From positions 340,713,076 to 340,777,075 of the forward strand of contig CM068368.1 in assembly GCA_034769895.1 (NCBI GenBank): a stretch of DNA of 64,000 nt, written 5' to 3'. Each line of letters starts with the position of its first letter. Position 1 is the first letter of the stretch. The notes beneath the pieces are model-generated. The model made no database searches. It saw only the letters and a program-made list of their open reading frames with translations, and was not told the origin of the DNA. Shown here one piece after another: positions 12,274-23,056 of the stretch. The DNA is from Magicicada septendecula (taxonomy: Eukaryota > Arthropoda > Insecta > Hemiptera > Cicadidae). The translations under genes were made by a program, and so were the position numbers.

Positions 12274-12755
12274 CCAACACAGACTCCTAAAATTTTGGTC
12301 AGCTATGTACCGAGAGTATGCTTGGGGAGTTCCGTGTGAAATTTCTCTCACCCGTTTCTGGCTGTATATAATTACTAGCAGCATAAGTCATTCTTGACTG
12401 GCTGTTTCTTACCATCTATACATATACTTCATGTTTTACACGCTAATTCTATTACTACATAAAATTTACATTATAAAGTATTTTCAACATTCTACATTTC
12501 CTTAACTCTACTACTTATTACTACTACCGGATTTTTCCTTTTTCTTTCGAGAGAGTTTTTCTTCGTTATAGAATTTACTCTTTAATTACTCCATTACGTT
12601 TATTGGATGTCAGCTGACTTCTTGCTTTGCTCTACTTTCGATGAAGAGGATTCAAGGTTGATCAGGCCTCGTACCTACTTATACGACAAGGTAGCCAAAG
12701 GTTACTCAAGTACTTTTGCGGTTGAGTACTAAACATTGTTTTCACATTTACTTAT

Positions 12756-14819
12756 TTAATTAACTGGCACTCTACTATTTTCTTCTTCAAGATAACGTTT
12801 TATCTGTGAAATATGTGTCCTTCGCACATATTTTTGAGTAGAGGGTTCGTACAGGGTCACAGTTACCGGAGTTAAGTATTTATGAATTTGATAAGGACCG
12901 CACCATCTGTAAGATAGCTTGGAAGTTGTCTTATCGACTGCACTACTCGTTGGGTGCGTGTTATACATAACTAAATCTCCGATTTGGTATTTTACTTTAT
13001 TATTCTTATTCTTTTGCTCGTAATATTTCCTTGACTTCGCTAAGTTTGTTCGTAAATTAGCGCGCGCTTCGTTCCATATCTTTCTAATATTTTTATCCCT
13101 AATTTCAAGGGGTAACAATTCGTGTATTTTCCACTTTGTGGATAATGGGTGATTAGGTTTATACTTGAACAACAATTCGAATGGGGTAGACTTATGTCCT
13201 TCATGATATGCCGAATTAAAGGCGAATTGTATCCAGGATAGGTTCTGGTCCCACGAAGTATGGTCGTTAGCATGGTAGGCAATTAAAGCAGATTTTAGGT
13301 TTCGCAAATACCTCTCAGCTATATTACCTTGCGGACGATACTCGGTAGTGGTAATGTGGTTTATACCTAGTTTGAAACACATGTTCCTGAATTCCTTGGA
13401 CTTAAACTGTGGTCCGTTATCCGACACTAGATGGACTGGAATACCGAAATCTTTGAATAATCTATTCTGTAAAATGCTTACTGTTGTCGTAGCTAAAGCT
13501 CGCCGCATGGGGTACATCCAGACGAACTTACTAAACGAATCTACGCAAATTAGTAACATAGTATTTCCTGACTTGGAAGGTGGGTAGGGTCCAGAAAAGT
13601 CTAAATAAATTTTGGAAAATGGGGTGGCAGGAATCTCAGATATTAACTGACTTATTTGGCTGTTTCTCGCTGGTTTGCTGAGTGCACACAACTTACACCT
13701 TTTTACAAAGTTAGCTATCTCACTGTTCATATTTTCCCAGTGATATTCTCTCCGAATCCGATGTATGGTTTTATTTATTCCCATATGTCCTCCAATGGTG
13801 GAAGAGTGATAATATTCCATTAGCATAGGTTTAATAATATCCGGGGCGATGATACGCAAATATTTTCCGTTAGCTATTCTACAACATAATACTTTCTTAT
13901 TTAATAGGTATTTTTCAGACTTGTTTCCTTTTTCAAGTTGTTTAATGATCGGACTCAAACGTGGGTCTTGTTGTTGGTAATGGGCTAAATCCGTAAATGC
14001 AAGAGGAAATTCGGTAATTAACGCATTAATAATAGGTGTCTCTCTACTCTTGTTTTCGTAATTATTACTACTAGGCTGGAACATACGTGACAGGGTATCG
14101 GCAACTACGTTTTGGGTGCCTCTAATATGTTGTACTTTGAATTTAAAACAATTTAATCTCAATACCCATCTTCCGATTCGACCTAATTGTTTTGGGTGGT
14201 TTAGTAGCCAGGATAAAGCTTGATTATCTGTTTCTAGCAAAAACTCTTTATGTTCTAAAAATGGTTTGAACTTCTCAAACGCAAAAACGATAGCTAAGCA
14301 TTCTAATTCGTATGCAGAGTATTTCTTTTCTTGGTCCGTCAGGGTGCGTGAAGCGTAACTAATTGGTAATCGAGAGTTATCTACTTCCTGATAAATTACT
14401 GCACCTAGGGCTACACTTGAACTGTCGGTTTGCACAACAAACGGTTTACTAAAATCGGCTAATTGTAGTACGGGGGGTGATATGATGCTTTCCTTTAATT
14501 TCTCAAATGCGGTTTGGCGTTGCTCATTCCACTCAAATTTTACTCCCTTCTTTCTTAAAGTATTTAGTGGTGCTGCGATTTCGGCTAGATGTGGGATATA
14601 CTTGTGGAAATAATTTATCATTCCTAAAAATCGAGCAATTCCTTTCGCATCCCGCGGTGGTAAAAATTCTCTGATAGCACGGGTTCGCTCTGGGTCTATG
14701 CTTACCTTTCCGTTGGCTTTTACGATGTGACCTAAAAAGGAGAATTGTGTCACAGCAAAATTTACTTTACTGGGGTTTACAGTTAATCCAGCTTTCTCTA
14801 ATCGTGATAATACTTCAGT
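12756..14819 (-). pseudogene. pol: gypsy pol, right unit: RT thumb, RNase H, integrase
   Basis: The 665 residues from the first methionine are identical to those of the left-unit frame at 6000-7997, with the same RNase H, zinc finger and DDE integrase motifs and the same upstream frameshift at about 14815. The perfect identity over 2 kb shows the two internal regions separated very recently. Confidence 0.92.
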
Positions 14820-16012
14820 ATATGTGCAAGATGTTGTTCCATTGACTCGCTGTAAATAACAATATCGTCTAGGTAGTGGTACACATATTTAAACTTTATG
14901 TCGTGAAATAATTTTTCTAACAATCTGCTACATACAGAACTACCTTGGGAAATACCAAAAGGTACCCTAGTAAATTGGTATAGGTTGAAAGGCACGGCAA
15001 AAGCGGTGAGACGTTTCGATTCTTCTGAAAGTGGTATCTGATGAAAAGCCTGATTCAAATCCATAATGGTAAAAATTTTTGCTTTCGTAAAATAATGAAA
15101 AGCACTGTGGATGTCGGGAAGTGGAATGGATTCAAATTCTATTCGTTTATTTAGTTGTCTATAGTCTACAACTAATCTATGTTTATCGTTGCTTTTGGGT
15201 ACTAAAAACGCAGGGGATGAATAAGATGAAGTAGAGGGTTCGATGACTCCTTCTTCTAATAGTTTATTAATTTGGTTCCTCATTACTTCCATTTTTGGCG
15301 GTGATAACTTGTATGGGGCTAAACGTATTACTTTATTATCGCTCAAATTTATCTTATACTCTATCAGATCCGTCAGTCCTAACTTGGGGGTGAGCACATT
15401 GGAGAATTGATTTATTAACTTTTGTATGTTACGTCTATCTTTACTTTCCAGATGACCTAATTCACATTCGTGATGCTTTAGATGAGAAGAAGTAGTGCTT
15501 GTACTTTCTCTGTTATTTGAATTATCCTCTAAGTTATATTTCCGTGAACGATCGAATCCAAAGTAAAATTTCTTATCATGAATATTTAGAATTATTCCTG
15601 TTTTACTGATAAAATCGGCTCCCAATATTAACTCGGGTCCTAATTCGTCGCTTACTAACATCGGAAAATACCACGTCAAATGTTTTATTTTAACTTTACA
15701 CGTGATGATAAGTTTTATTATTAAGTTTTGTTTGTTAGCGGTTGAGCATTTAATGTTTACAGATTGACTGCGTTTGACTAAATTATGTCTAAATAACTTA
15801 TTGGCGAGGTCATGACTAATTAAACTTCGCGTTGATCCGGAATCAATTAAACCAAGGGTGGATGTTACACCAAGGTCAACTTGTACATAAGGTAATTGAC
15901 ACTTACTGAAATTACACTTATTAATAGCGTTACATTTATCTATAAATTTTTTTACATAGGGGTCTAGTTTTCTTTTCTTCTGTGACCTTCCCTTTATCTC
16001 GTTTCTTAAAAT
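14798..16012 (-). pseudogene. pol: gypsy pol, right unit: protease and RT fingers/palm
   Basis: This matches the frame at 8042-9256 except for one residue. Base 14847 is T where the left unit has A at 8091, giving Glu here after YLDDIVIYS. Glu is usual at this position in gypsy RTs (YSES), so the right unit is likely ancestral. The frame carries the DSG protease loop and the YLDD catalytic motif, and stops early at the same place as the left unit. Confidence 0.92.
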
Positions 16013-17410
16013 CTAACTTAATTTTATTTTTTACTACTAATTTACGTAACCTCACAACATCATGGCCCGACTGATTACATCTTGCGTACTCTAACTCTAG
16101 TAGTTAGTTTTCTGCTACTTTCTTTAACTCTTGTAAAGAATTTTTCAGTGCGGCGCCATTGTGACTGAGTTATGTTCCTTATATCTATTTCGCTTACTTA
16201 TACTTAAGATAATCTAAAGTTGATCCCATACTCAACCCTAGATTATTTATTTAATTCTAGTTGCTTACTTTACTGAGATAAGCGGAATGTCACGAAGGGG
16301 AATCTTTATTCACTTCTAAGCAATTAACTGTAACACACTAAGCGAGAGGGGACAAACACTTTACTTTCAACGATCAGCTGTTACGCTGGAATGTGGGTCA
16401 AACTAGTTTTAAACAATGGCCTCGTTTATGAGTACAAAGGGGAGAAGTCGACTCGAGGGTGGATAGATCTCTATGGTTCCATTTAACAATAGCTGGCGGC
16501 TAGGGACTTATTTTCAAGCAGGACACAACTTATTTATTATTATTCACACATATTATTCATTTCTTTTTTCTTATCTCACTAATACACTTTTATAATTATA
16601 ATTATACTAACGTGTTATAATAATTTACGATCTTATTAAACTTTTTTATTTTAAATGACTTATTATTTATTATTATTACTTTGGTCTGATTTAAGAGACG
16701 GTTTCTTTTTATTTCGAATTAGTTTATTTACTTAGGGAAACATCATTCCATTAAATTAATTAGTACACTTGTTTTATTTAATTCGATTTAATTTTCAACA
16801 AAGGGGAGATACATGGTTACTAGGCACAAGACGACACACAGGAAAGGACACGCTTCTTATAACAATAGGGCAAACAAAGAAGGTGAAGTGATTGTTTCAT
16901 TCCGCGATGGGGGAGGCTCACAATGACAATATACACACTAACAGGAACAGACAAGAATTCAACCGGTCTGGTATTGTTTACCAACAGACGTGTTGTTAAA
17001 TGAACTTTTGACAAGCTCATACATGGTTCGTTTACATGTGATTATATGTTAATCTTACTTTACACATATTATGTTATATTACTATAATATTAATTATTAT
17101 TTTTACCTTATTTAAATTTCTGACACATATTAAAATACACGAGTAAATAAATCAACAGCTTATGAATAGGGACCCAATTACTGTTTAACAACACAAGTCA
17201 TAAAAAGTGCGCATCTTATTTGTGACACTCGGTACACAATTAATTAAGCAATTAAGCAACCAAGCAGAGTACCACATCTTACTTGCGTCACGATGCTTAC
17301 AATTATTCTCAATTAGACAACAGCACAATACACAATTAATTATTATTTACACCATAGCACATTTATTATTAATTAGCAGTTAATTATTAATTAAGCAGAG
17401 TTGCGCATCT
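16013..17410 (-). pseudogene. Decayed gag and leader of right gypsy unit
   Basis: This is a duplicate of 9257-10654, with the same degenerate zinc-knuckle remnant and the same stops. I found no base differences on reading. Sharing of these defects means they predate the duplication. Confidence 0.6.
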
Positions 17411-19018
17411 TATAACCTCTTCTTTAGAGTTATAACGGAGGGAACCCAAAATAATTGGTTCTGCCAATTATTTCAGGCTGCCTTATTAGAGACGAGCTGA
17501 AATTTAAATCAGAACAACACACAGTAAGACATACAAGGAATCAGGGAAGGTGAAACTGTTGATTTATATACTCAGTAAATGTGTGTAACAAGAAGACTTG
17601 CTTTATTAAACATTAGAAATATAACATTTACTCCAAAGAACAGATCCCATGACGTTATTAATTAAATTAGTAAAATTAAGTGAAATGCTTTATTTAGAAT
17701 ATGGGATCACAACAAATTTATCTAGCTATACCCCCGGATCCGGGTAACCATTGGTATTTAGTCTCTAATCTTTTAATTATATTTAATTCAAAATTTTATC
17801 TTGCAAGACCTTTACCTTTTTGCTTCATATATCTTCCATTAGAAGAATGGTATTAATAACATTACGTTACGTTAATATCTAAATTGTTACAATTGAATGA
17901 TATTGAATAGTTACAATTAAGTTCTCAAATTTAAGTTTTTATATTCTTATAAAATCAATCGTCTCTGTAAGTCTCTTAAATAGATTATTGTGTTACAAAA
18001 ATATTATCATTATTCCTCGATAGACGTGCTATCGAGTCACCTCTATTTTTTGGATGTAGTAATCGCCTCCATGTGGTTCCGTCTTGGGAGTCCTAAAACG
18101 TTGTCCTCGTCTTGGTCTGGTCTCTGTTGTTCATGGCTTAATACGTCTGCAGGATAGGTAGAGTCTTCTACACAGATACTCGTTGATTCTCAGATGTCTC
18201 GAACTGCATCATCGGTAGGGTATACTAGAGTTCTCATTTAGATGGTCCATGACCACAGGTCAGAGGTTGAAAAGATTCGTCCATCGGTGAAGATTGCAGT
18301 CATCGTTTTTTCTTTATTAACGCTCGTCGTTTGTAGTTACATCTTTCTTCTTGTTACAAAGTTTTTGGAATGTTCTTTTTGTTAACGTTACATGTTACAC
18401 TTTTTGTAACGGTTAGTAAAATACAAAATAATAATTAATTAATCCACACTAACAACAAATTGTATAACTTTTGAACAGAGCATTTTGCTCGTGCGTCTGC
18501 ACAGCTGGGCGTCGTCATCGCAAGAGGGCGATTTTTCGTCCGCTACCCTAGTACATGACGAGAGAGAGTGGGGTGTTTATTCCGCGAGCATATATAGTTC
18601 CTGTTTTCTCTTTAAATAAACTTTTTATTTATACAAACTATCGCTAGATAAAAATACATCATTTAAATTAATTGTTTTAGTTACTATCTGTGTCTACAGA
18701 TACTTTAATTATTAACATTAGTTTACTCTATTATTTTTTTTAATTACAGTAGACTCGGAAAACAGGTCGAGTCCGGTATCAACAGGTAGGCGCTTGATAG
18801 CAAGCAAAGGGTTAAATACGAACATAATAATTATTTACAATATGCCTTTTCTTTATGGATACTTTGCCCTTATTAATTACTTCTTCCATTCACACTTAGT
18901 AACTACATGTTTTTATTATTATTATTGTGAGATTTAAATGGTTAATTGTACGCAACCTTAATTAATTAAATTTTTTTTTTTTTTTTATTCTGTAAATGTC
19001 ACAATTTAAATCGTCACA
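17411..19018 (-). repeat. LTR 3 of gypsy dimer (5' LTR of right unit)
   Basis: The repeat is 1608 bp. It differs from LTRs 1 and 2 at several sites I could see: T for G in the ttaaataga(t/g)tattg context (near 17984), T for C near 18102, G for A near 18322, A for C near 18902, a longer T run near 18970, and changes in the last 25 bases (gtcacaatttaaatc against gtcaatttatatc). This LTR therefore has its own history. Confidence 0.92.
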
Positions 19019-19619
19019 ACCGATTTTATATCGGCCAAACGGGTAGACCGTTTATCAAAAGATTCCGCGAACACACACCACAAAGCCATTTTAACAGGGG
19101 TAATTTTTTCATAGATAATATTAAATCTAACTTTACAAGGCATCTGATTTCATGTAATCATTCATATACAAATTTCAACAATAACTTCATACCCCTACAT
19201 TATTGTGCCAAAGGCCGTTATATGGATGCGCTTGAAGAATTCGAGATATATAGAGGTCATAATAACCCAGATGTGTGTGATGACATACTTAATGATAAAC
19301 TTAACTTCAGGTCCAACCCACTGTATGATACCGCGCTGCGATCGATTACAGATAATAATAGATAACAGGTTCCATTGATGCAGTTCAGGCATGCTACACG
19401 CGGTGCACCGTGTTCGTGTAATAGAACGCCTTTAAATGTTTTAATATATTTTTGTATTTATTTATTATGTGTTTGTTTTATATGGATTTTTTATTTTTTA
19501 ACGAGCTCCTCTTGGAGTGGTGGTCTGAGGATGGGCCACATGGCCTGAAACGCGTAACCAAATACAAATTATGCTTGACGTCACTGGACGGAAATTAAGG
19601 TAAATTATATATGATTATC
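19019..19619 (+). pseudogene. Penelope-like element, GIY-YIG endonuclease end and 3' UTR (forward copy)
   Basis: After the ACCG duplication the PLE frame resumes as FYIGQTGRPFIKRFREH. This is the GIY-YIG nuclease signature with its downstream arginine, and the frame runs to a TAA at 19363-19365. GIY-YIG endonucleases nick target DNA for Penelope-like elements. About 255 bp of 3' untranslated sequence follows, containing the hammerhead-like motif, and the shared 3' end is near 19619. The 3' UTR and C-terminus are repeated, inverted, at 2909-3471. The protein ends normally, but the copy is dead because the gypsy dimer splits it. Confidence 0.9.
19517..19590 (+). ncRNA. Hammerhead-ribozyme-like motif, PLE copy B
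   Basis: The core is CTGAGGA (19525-19531), a hairpin of GGCC arms with loop ACAT, then GAAAC (19547-19551). ACG after GAA can pair with CGT at 19579-19581, so that GTC (19580-19582) sits at the position of the cleavage triplet. TGGT before the core can pair with ACTG after GTC, using two G-U pairs, as stem I. An additional hairpin (GCGTAA with TTATGC) lies inside the stem III loop. In the other copy this helix is GCGTAA/TTACGC, so the C-to-T change keeps pairing as G-U. All parts of a type I hammerhead are present on paper. Confidence 0.6.
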
Positions 19620-20098
19620 TATGTTTATATATGTTCATTGTGTTATATATATGTATGTGTATGTTTTCAGCGAACGATGTAATGAATTCATATTGTAATT
19701 TGATTCATATATATATGTGTTCTCTTTTATGAATGTATTTACAGGGCATAAATTATATACATATATTGGAAGTTTCTTGTTTGAATAGTGTTAAATAAAT
19801 AAGTGTATATTTTACTAAGTATTTATGCGTTCATTATTGTCAATTTTACCTTGTCACAGACATTAACGTCACTTGAATGAATAGTAGTAAATTTTTATAT
19901 CATTTTTATACAACTATCAGAGTCTCATTGCAGTAATTATGCTAATCATTAATGAACATAGTCACTAGCATCAAAGTAACTAATATATCACGTAAATTCA
20001 ATTAATTTGATATAAATTAACCTAATTGGATAATTACATGATTAAATTCCATAAATTAGCATAATTGCATAGTATATATATAAGTGGGGCACAACAAA
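19620..20098. other. AT-rich spacer, nothing recognised
   Basis: There are TATATA-rich runs and no coding or repeat signature that I can support. Confidence 0.5.
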
Positions 20099-20295
20099 TA
20101 TCAATTACATCCCCATTATATTATATACTTTTCTTAATACTAATGGATCACATAATAAAAAGCTGCAAGGTCAGAATTAGAGGATTCCATGTTGGGAATT
20201 GGAGGTTTCAGATGATTCGTGCTGGGGCTATTGCTCTTTGTAGATGATGTAGCCTTACTCTCTGGTACAGAAGCGGGACTCCAAAGGAACTTTGA
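20099..20295 (+). pseudogene. LINE reverse transcriptase fragment
   Basis: The reading is ILMDHIIKSCKVRIRG, then after one frameshift LLFVDDVALLSGTEAGLQ, the FxDD catalytic block of a non-LTR retrotransposon reverse transcriptase and the helix that follows it. About 65 codons remain. The fragment stops abruptly at about 20295, where Penelope-like sequence begins in the same orientation. The clade is not assignable from so short a piece. Confidence 0.7.
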
Positions 20296-21750
20296 TGTCC
20301 CAAAATCCACAAAGAAGAAATCCGATCCATCCCATTATCAACTACTGAAATGCCCCTGCATACAAACTTGAAAAACATTTTGTCTTTTGACATTAAAAAC
20401 CTATACACAAACATCCCTATCTCTGAAACAATCAACATCCTACAAAACAAAGTCAAACAGAACAACGCACAGAAGAAGTAATCATAGAAATATCAGAGAC
20501 TCTTAACAAAATCACACAACAAAATTACTTCACATATAACAGTAAATTTTACACACAGAATGACGAACTACCCATGGGCTCACTCATATCCAGCATATTA
20601 GCAAAAGTCATCCTACAACACTTACAAAAAACAAGAATCCTCACAAACAATGACAGACACTCACATATTGGCACAGATACATTGACAACATCATAATTCT
20701 CTACAAGGGAAACAAAAGACAATGTGAACAGCTACTAACACACCCACATAAACAAAATACACAAAAACATAACCTTCACTGCTGAATACAAGCACAATAA
20801 TAGCACAAACTTCCTAGACCTCACCATCACAAAATTTGAACATGGACACAAATTCAGTATATACAGGAAACCTGCTACAACTGACACACTAATACACAAC
20901 TCCTCCAATCACCCAATACAACACAACAAACTAGCTGCCTTCAGAACCATGATACACAGACTAAACAACATCCCACTAGTCGAAAAAGACTACAAAGATG
21001 AACTAAACACGATAAAATATCTAGCAGAAACCAATGGACCCAACAGAACAATAATCAATAAACTCCTACACAAAACAAACAACAGACAAAGTCAGAAAAC
21101 AAGTTCATGACACTAACATACATCAATAACCACACTGAAAAAATAACCCACAAATTTTAAAAAGCAGGATACAGAATCATATACAAAACTACAAACAAAA
21201 CAGAATACACACAAAGAACAAAACAAATTTGATTTACCTGGTATAAATTTAGTTTACAAACTAAACTGCTCAGATTGTAATAAATTCTATGTAGGCCAGA
21301 TAGGACGTTGCTTCAAACAGAGATACATTGAACACACAAAGGCACTACACTTCACCACCGAATCCATCTTTGCAAACCACCTCATTGAATCAAACCACAC
21401 ATACATAAACATAAACAGCAACATGGATATTCTACACGTACACACAAAAGGTTGAAAACTAGACACTCTTGAACAACTATAAATATACAAACACACAAAA
21501 ATACATAAACACGATATCCTAAACGAACAGACACAATTCAAATCAGACATACTATTTGAACATATCACACCACACACATACATCAATCTTTCAAATGACG
21601 GCGCCATCACTAAAAACAAGACGGACAGTGCTCCTAGTGGCAGCCTCTGATGAACATTGTAATAAGCGAAAACTGGTTCAGGCTATAAGGAACAAATTTT
21701 ACATTTTACCAATAAAAAACTTAGTGTTCCGAGTTTAGTGATTAGTTAAT
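20296..21750 (+). pseudogene. Penelope-like element 2, degenerate RT plus GIY-YIG
   Basis: Read across several frames, this gives CPKIHKEEIRSIPL, then SFDIKNLYTNIPISETI (RT motif A region), ELPMGSLISSILAKV (motif B), and YWHRYIDNIIILYKGN, where the usual YVDD catalytic box reads YIDN. Then come NFLDLTI, the HNKLAAFRTMIHRLNNIPL linker and VYKLNCSDCNKFYVGQIGR, the GIY-YIG nuclease. Stops and frameshifts are frequent, and the second catalytic aspartate is lost. This is another family than the PLE at 3.4/19 kb. The 3' end carries a weak hammerhead-like core (CTGATGA 21647-21653, GAAAA 21668-21672) and a tail (gtgttccgag) also seen in the palindrome at 25275-25381. The left end is a sharp junction with LINE sequence. 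Confidence 0.85.
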
Positions 21751-22003
21751 CAACGAACATGTTATGGACAACAAAATTCAAGAATTTAACTTTTGTTATT
21801 GTTAAGTAGTTATTCAACCTACGTTATATGTAATGTAAAGTTAACCATTTGGCAAAATAAAGCCTCCCTGGGAATTGTCACATCCAATGCCAGATTAACC
21901 ATCTTGGGTACCTTTATGCAGTAGAAAAACCGAGGCCCCCTCCAGATTATTTAATTTTTTCATATTTTATTTTGAATGATCATCACTTCTTTCACAGCAC
22001 TTT
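21751..22003. other. Spacer, nothing recognised
   Basis: No coding frame. A short C-rich patch (gaggccccctcc) near 21940 may be a transposon end but has no partner that I can find. Confidence 0.4.
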
Positions 22004-22258
22004 AACAATTAATATTTAATGCACTTTCACTTGTGAAAAAACTTACTTTTTTGTTATTTCCTCAAACGTAATTTTCGGAGTGGTTTACTCCTTCCTCAGT
22101 GAGGTATAAACGCGGAATGCCAAAAGGGCATATAAATGAGGGTATTCCGCATTTATACCTTACTGAGGAAGAAGTAAACCACTCCGAAATGTACGTTTGA
22201 GAAAATAACAAAAAAGTAAGTTTTTTCACAAGTGAAAGTACATTAAATATTAATTGTT
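22004..22258. repeat. Palindrome of PLE-type 3' ends with hammerhead-like cores
   Basis: Arms of about 119 bp (22004-22122 and 22141-22258) are near-perfect reverse complements around an 18-bp centre. On each outward-reading strand there is CTGAGGA, a hairpin, then GAAA: minus strand 22099 to 22072 with a perfect GGAGT / AAACC / ACTCC hairpin, plus strand 22163-22189 with one mismatch in the stem. The layout is the same as the other PLE 3'-end inverted pairs in this window. No coding part remains, so the PLE assignment rests on the core motif and layout. Confidence 0.7.
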
Positions 22259-22264
22259 TTCATA

Positions 22265-22310
22265 TTTGTGTGTGTGCATGTGTTTGCACATGTTTGTGCA
22301 TGTGTGTGTT
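22265..22310. repeat. GT/GCAT-rich simple repeat
   Basis: An interrupted run of tgtg and gcatgtgtttgcacatg units. Confidence 0.7.
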
Positions 22311-22454
22311 TTTTGTCTTGAAGGGCTAGTAAAAAATATAACCTCCAAATGGGCAGATAGATGAGCAGATAATGGACTAGAGGGAGGTCATAGCAGGCTA
22401 TGAGCAGATATCTTTCTGTTAGGAGGTTAATGGTTTGTTCTCACTAGCCCATGT

Positions 22455-22640
22455 TTCTGACTGTTCGAGATAAGAATTTTTGCTAATCTGCTTTTCTGCC
22501 CGTTTGTAGGTTAGAATTTTCACTCACACCCTCCCTTTCTGCCTGTTCAGAGGTTGAAATTATTGCTAGCCTGCCTTTCCGCCCATTCAGAGGTTAGAAT
22601 TCTCGCTAGCCTACCTTTCTGCCCGTTACAGGTTAGGAAA
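22455..22640. repeat. About 4.5 copies of a 40-bp minisatellite
   Basis: Units share the pattern ctgcccgttcagaggttaga followed by an attttcgctagcct-like part, at spacings of 40-43 bp. The copies are diverged. No coding frame is supported. Confidence 0.65.
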
Positions 22641-22912
22641 CTGTCTCCACCATGTTTTTCTGGGGTAATACCAATGCCTCCATCTGAACACTGCCAATAA
22701 TTTCTGCCTTTCTAGTCCATTCCTCAATAAAAGCAGAACACCAGCAGAAAGCAAAAAAAAAAAAAAAAGGTTGTGTCGATGCCCTATCCCCAATCCCAAT
22801 CCCATAGGTGAAAAATCGCCCATGGTGATTACAGCACTTACAGTATAAAAGTAAAAAAAAATCCAGTTTCAAATATGAAATCATAGAATTTATAAAGAGA
22901 CTTTTACAACAC

Positions 22913-23056
22913 CTTAGTAATAGCTGTTCCGACAACTGCACCAGCACATTGAGCTATGATGTAACAGATTGCCTTCAAAACGCTGATATAACCAGTTACC
23001 ATGAGACTGCACGTTATAGCAGGATTAACATGGCCACCACTGATATGAACAGTTGA
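22913..23056 (-). CDS. Aquaporin exon with NPA box (loop B, helix 3)
   Basis: This exon of 144 nt (48 codons, phase 0 at both ends) reads STVHISGGHVNPAITCSLMV and on to AQCAGAVVGTAITK. HISGGHVNPAIT is the first half-helix (loop B) of aquaporins: the NPA triplet lines the pore centre and the His-x-Asn-Pro-Ala context is invariant in the family. The hydrophobic stretch that follows (ISVLKAICYIIAQCAGAVVG) is helix 3, including the AQ..GA signature. The acceptor has a good pyrimidine tract (TTTTGTGTTTCAG). The donor after AAG is GTGTTG, which has GT but departs from the GTRAGT consensus. Nothing in the exon is disrupted. Confidence 0.88.

Larger units (their letters stand above)
3899..19018 (-). 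mobile_element. Ty3/gypsy LTR retrotransposon, tandem dimer LTR-int-LTR-int-LTR
   Basis: The same LTR starts at 3899, 10655 and 17411, and the period is exactly 6756 bp. Two internal regions (5503-10654, 12259-17410) lie between the LTRs. Coding is on the minus strand, so the 5' LTR is the right-hand one. On the coding strand the LTRs begin TGTGAC and end GGTTATA. The whole array is flanked by a 4-bp duplication ACCG (3895-3898 and 19019-19022), and joining the flanks restores the frame of the interrupted PLE protein. This shows one insertion event, with the second unit gained afterwards (for example by unequal LTR crossing-over) or inserted together. A mid-RT frameshift and a decayed gag region suggest the element cannot move on its own. 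Confidence 0.93.

Noticed and set aside
3899..19018. Tandem gypsy units as a pure assembly duplication
   Set aside because: Not fully excluded, but a base difference between the units (8091/14847), a distinct third LTR and an exact outer target duplication favour a real structure.
21287..21619. 110-residue minus-strand frame with many Cys and Met
   Set aside because: Antisense of the PLE 2 GIY-YIG region.
21647..21673. Hammerhead core in PLE 2 (CTGATGA...GAAAA) as a working ribozyme
   Set aside because: The core boxes are present, but the bases between them form at best a 3-bp helix with an impossible 2-base loop. Treated as a decayed relic.
22626..22947. Overlapping minus-strand frames next to the aquaporin exon
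   Set aside because: They include a poly-A run and minisatellite sequence. Only the part from 22913 up matches aquaporin, in a different frame.
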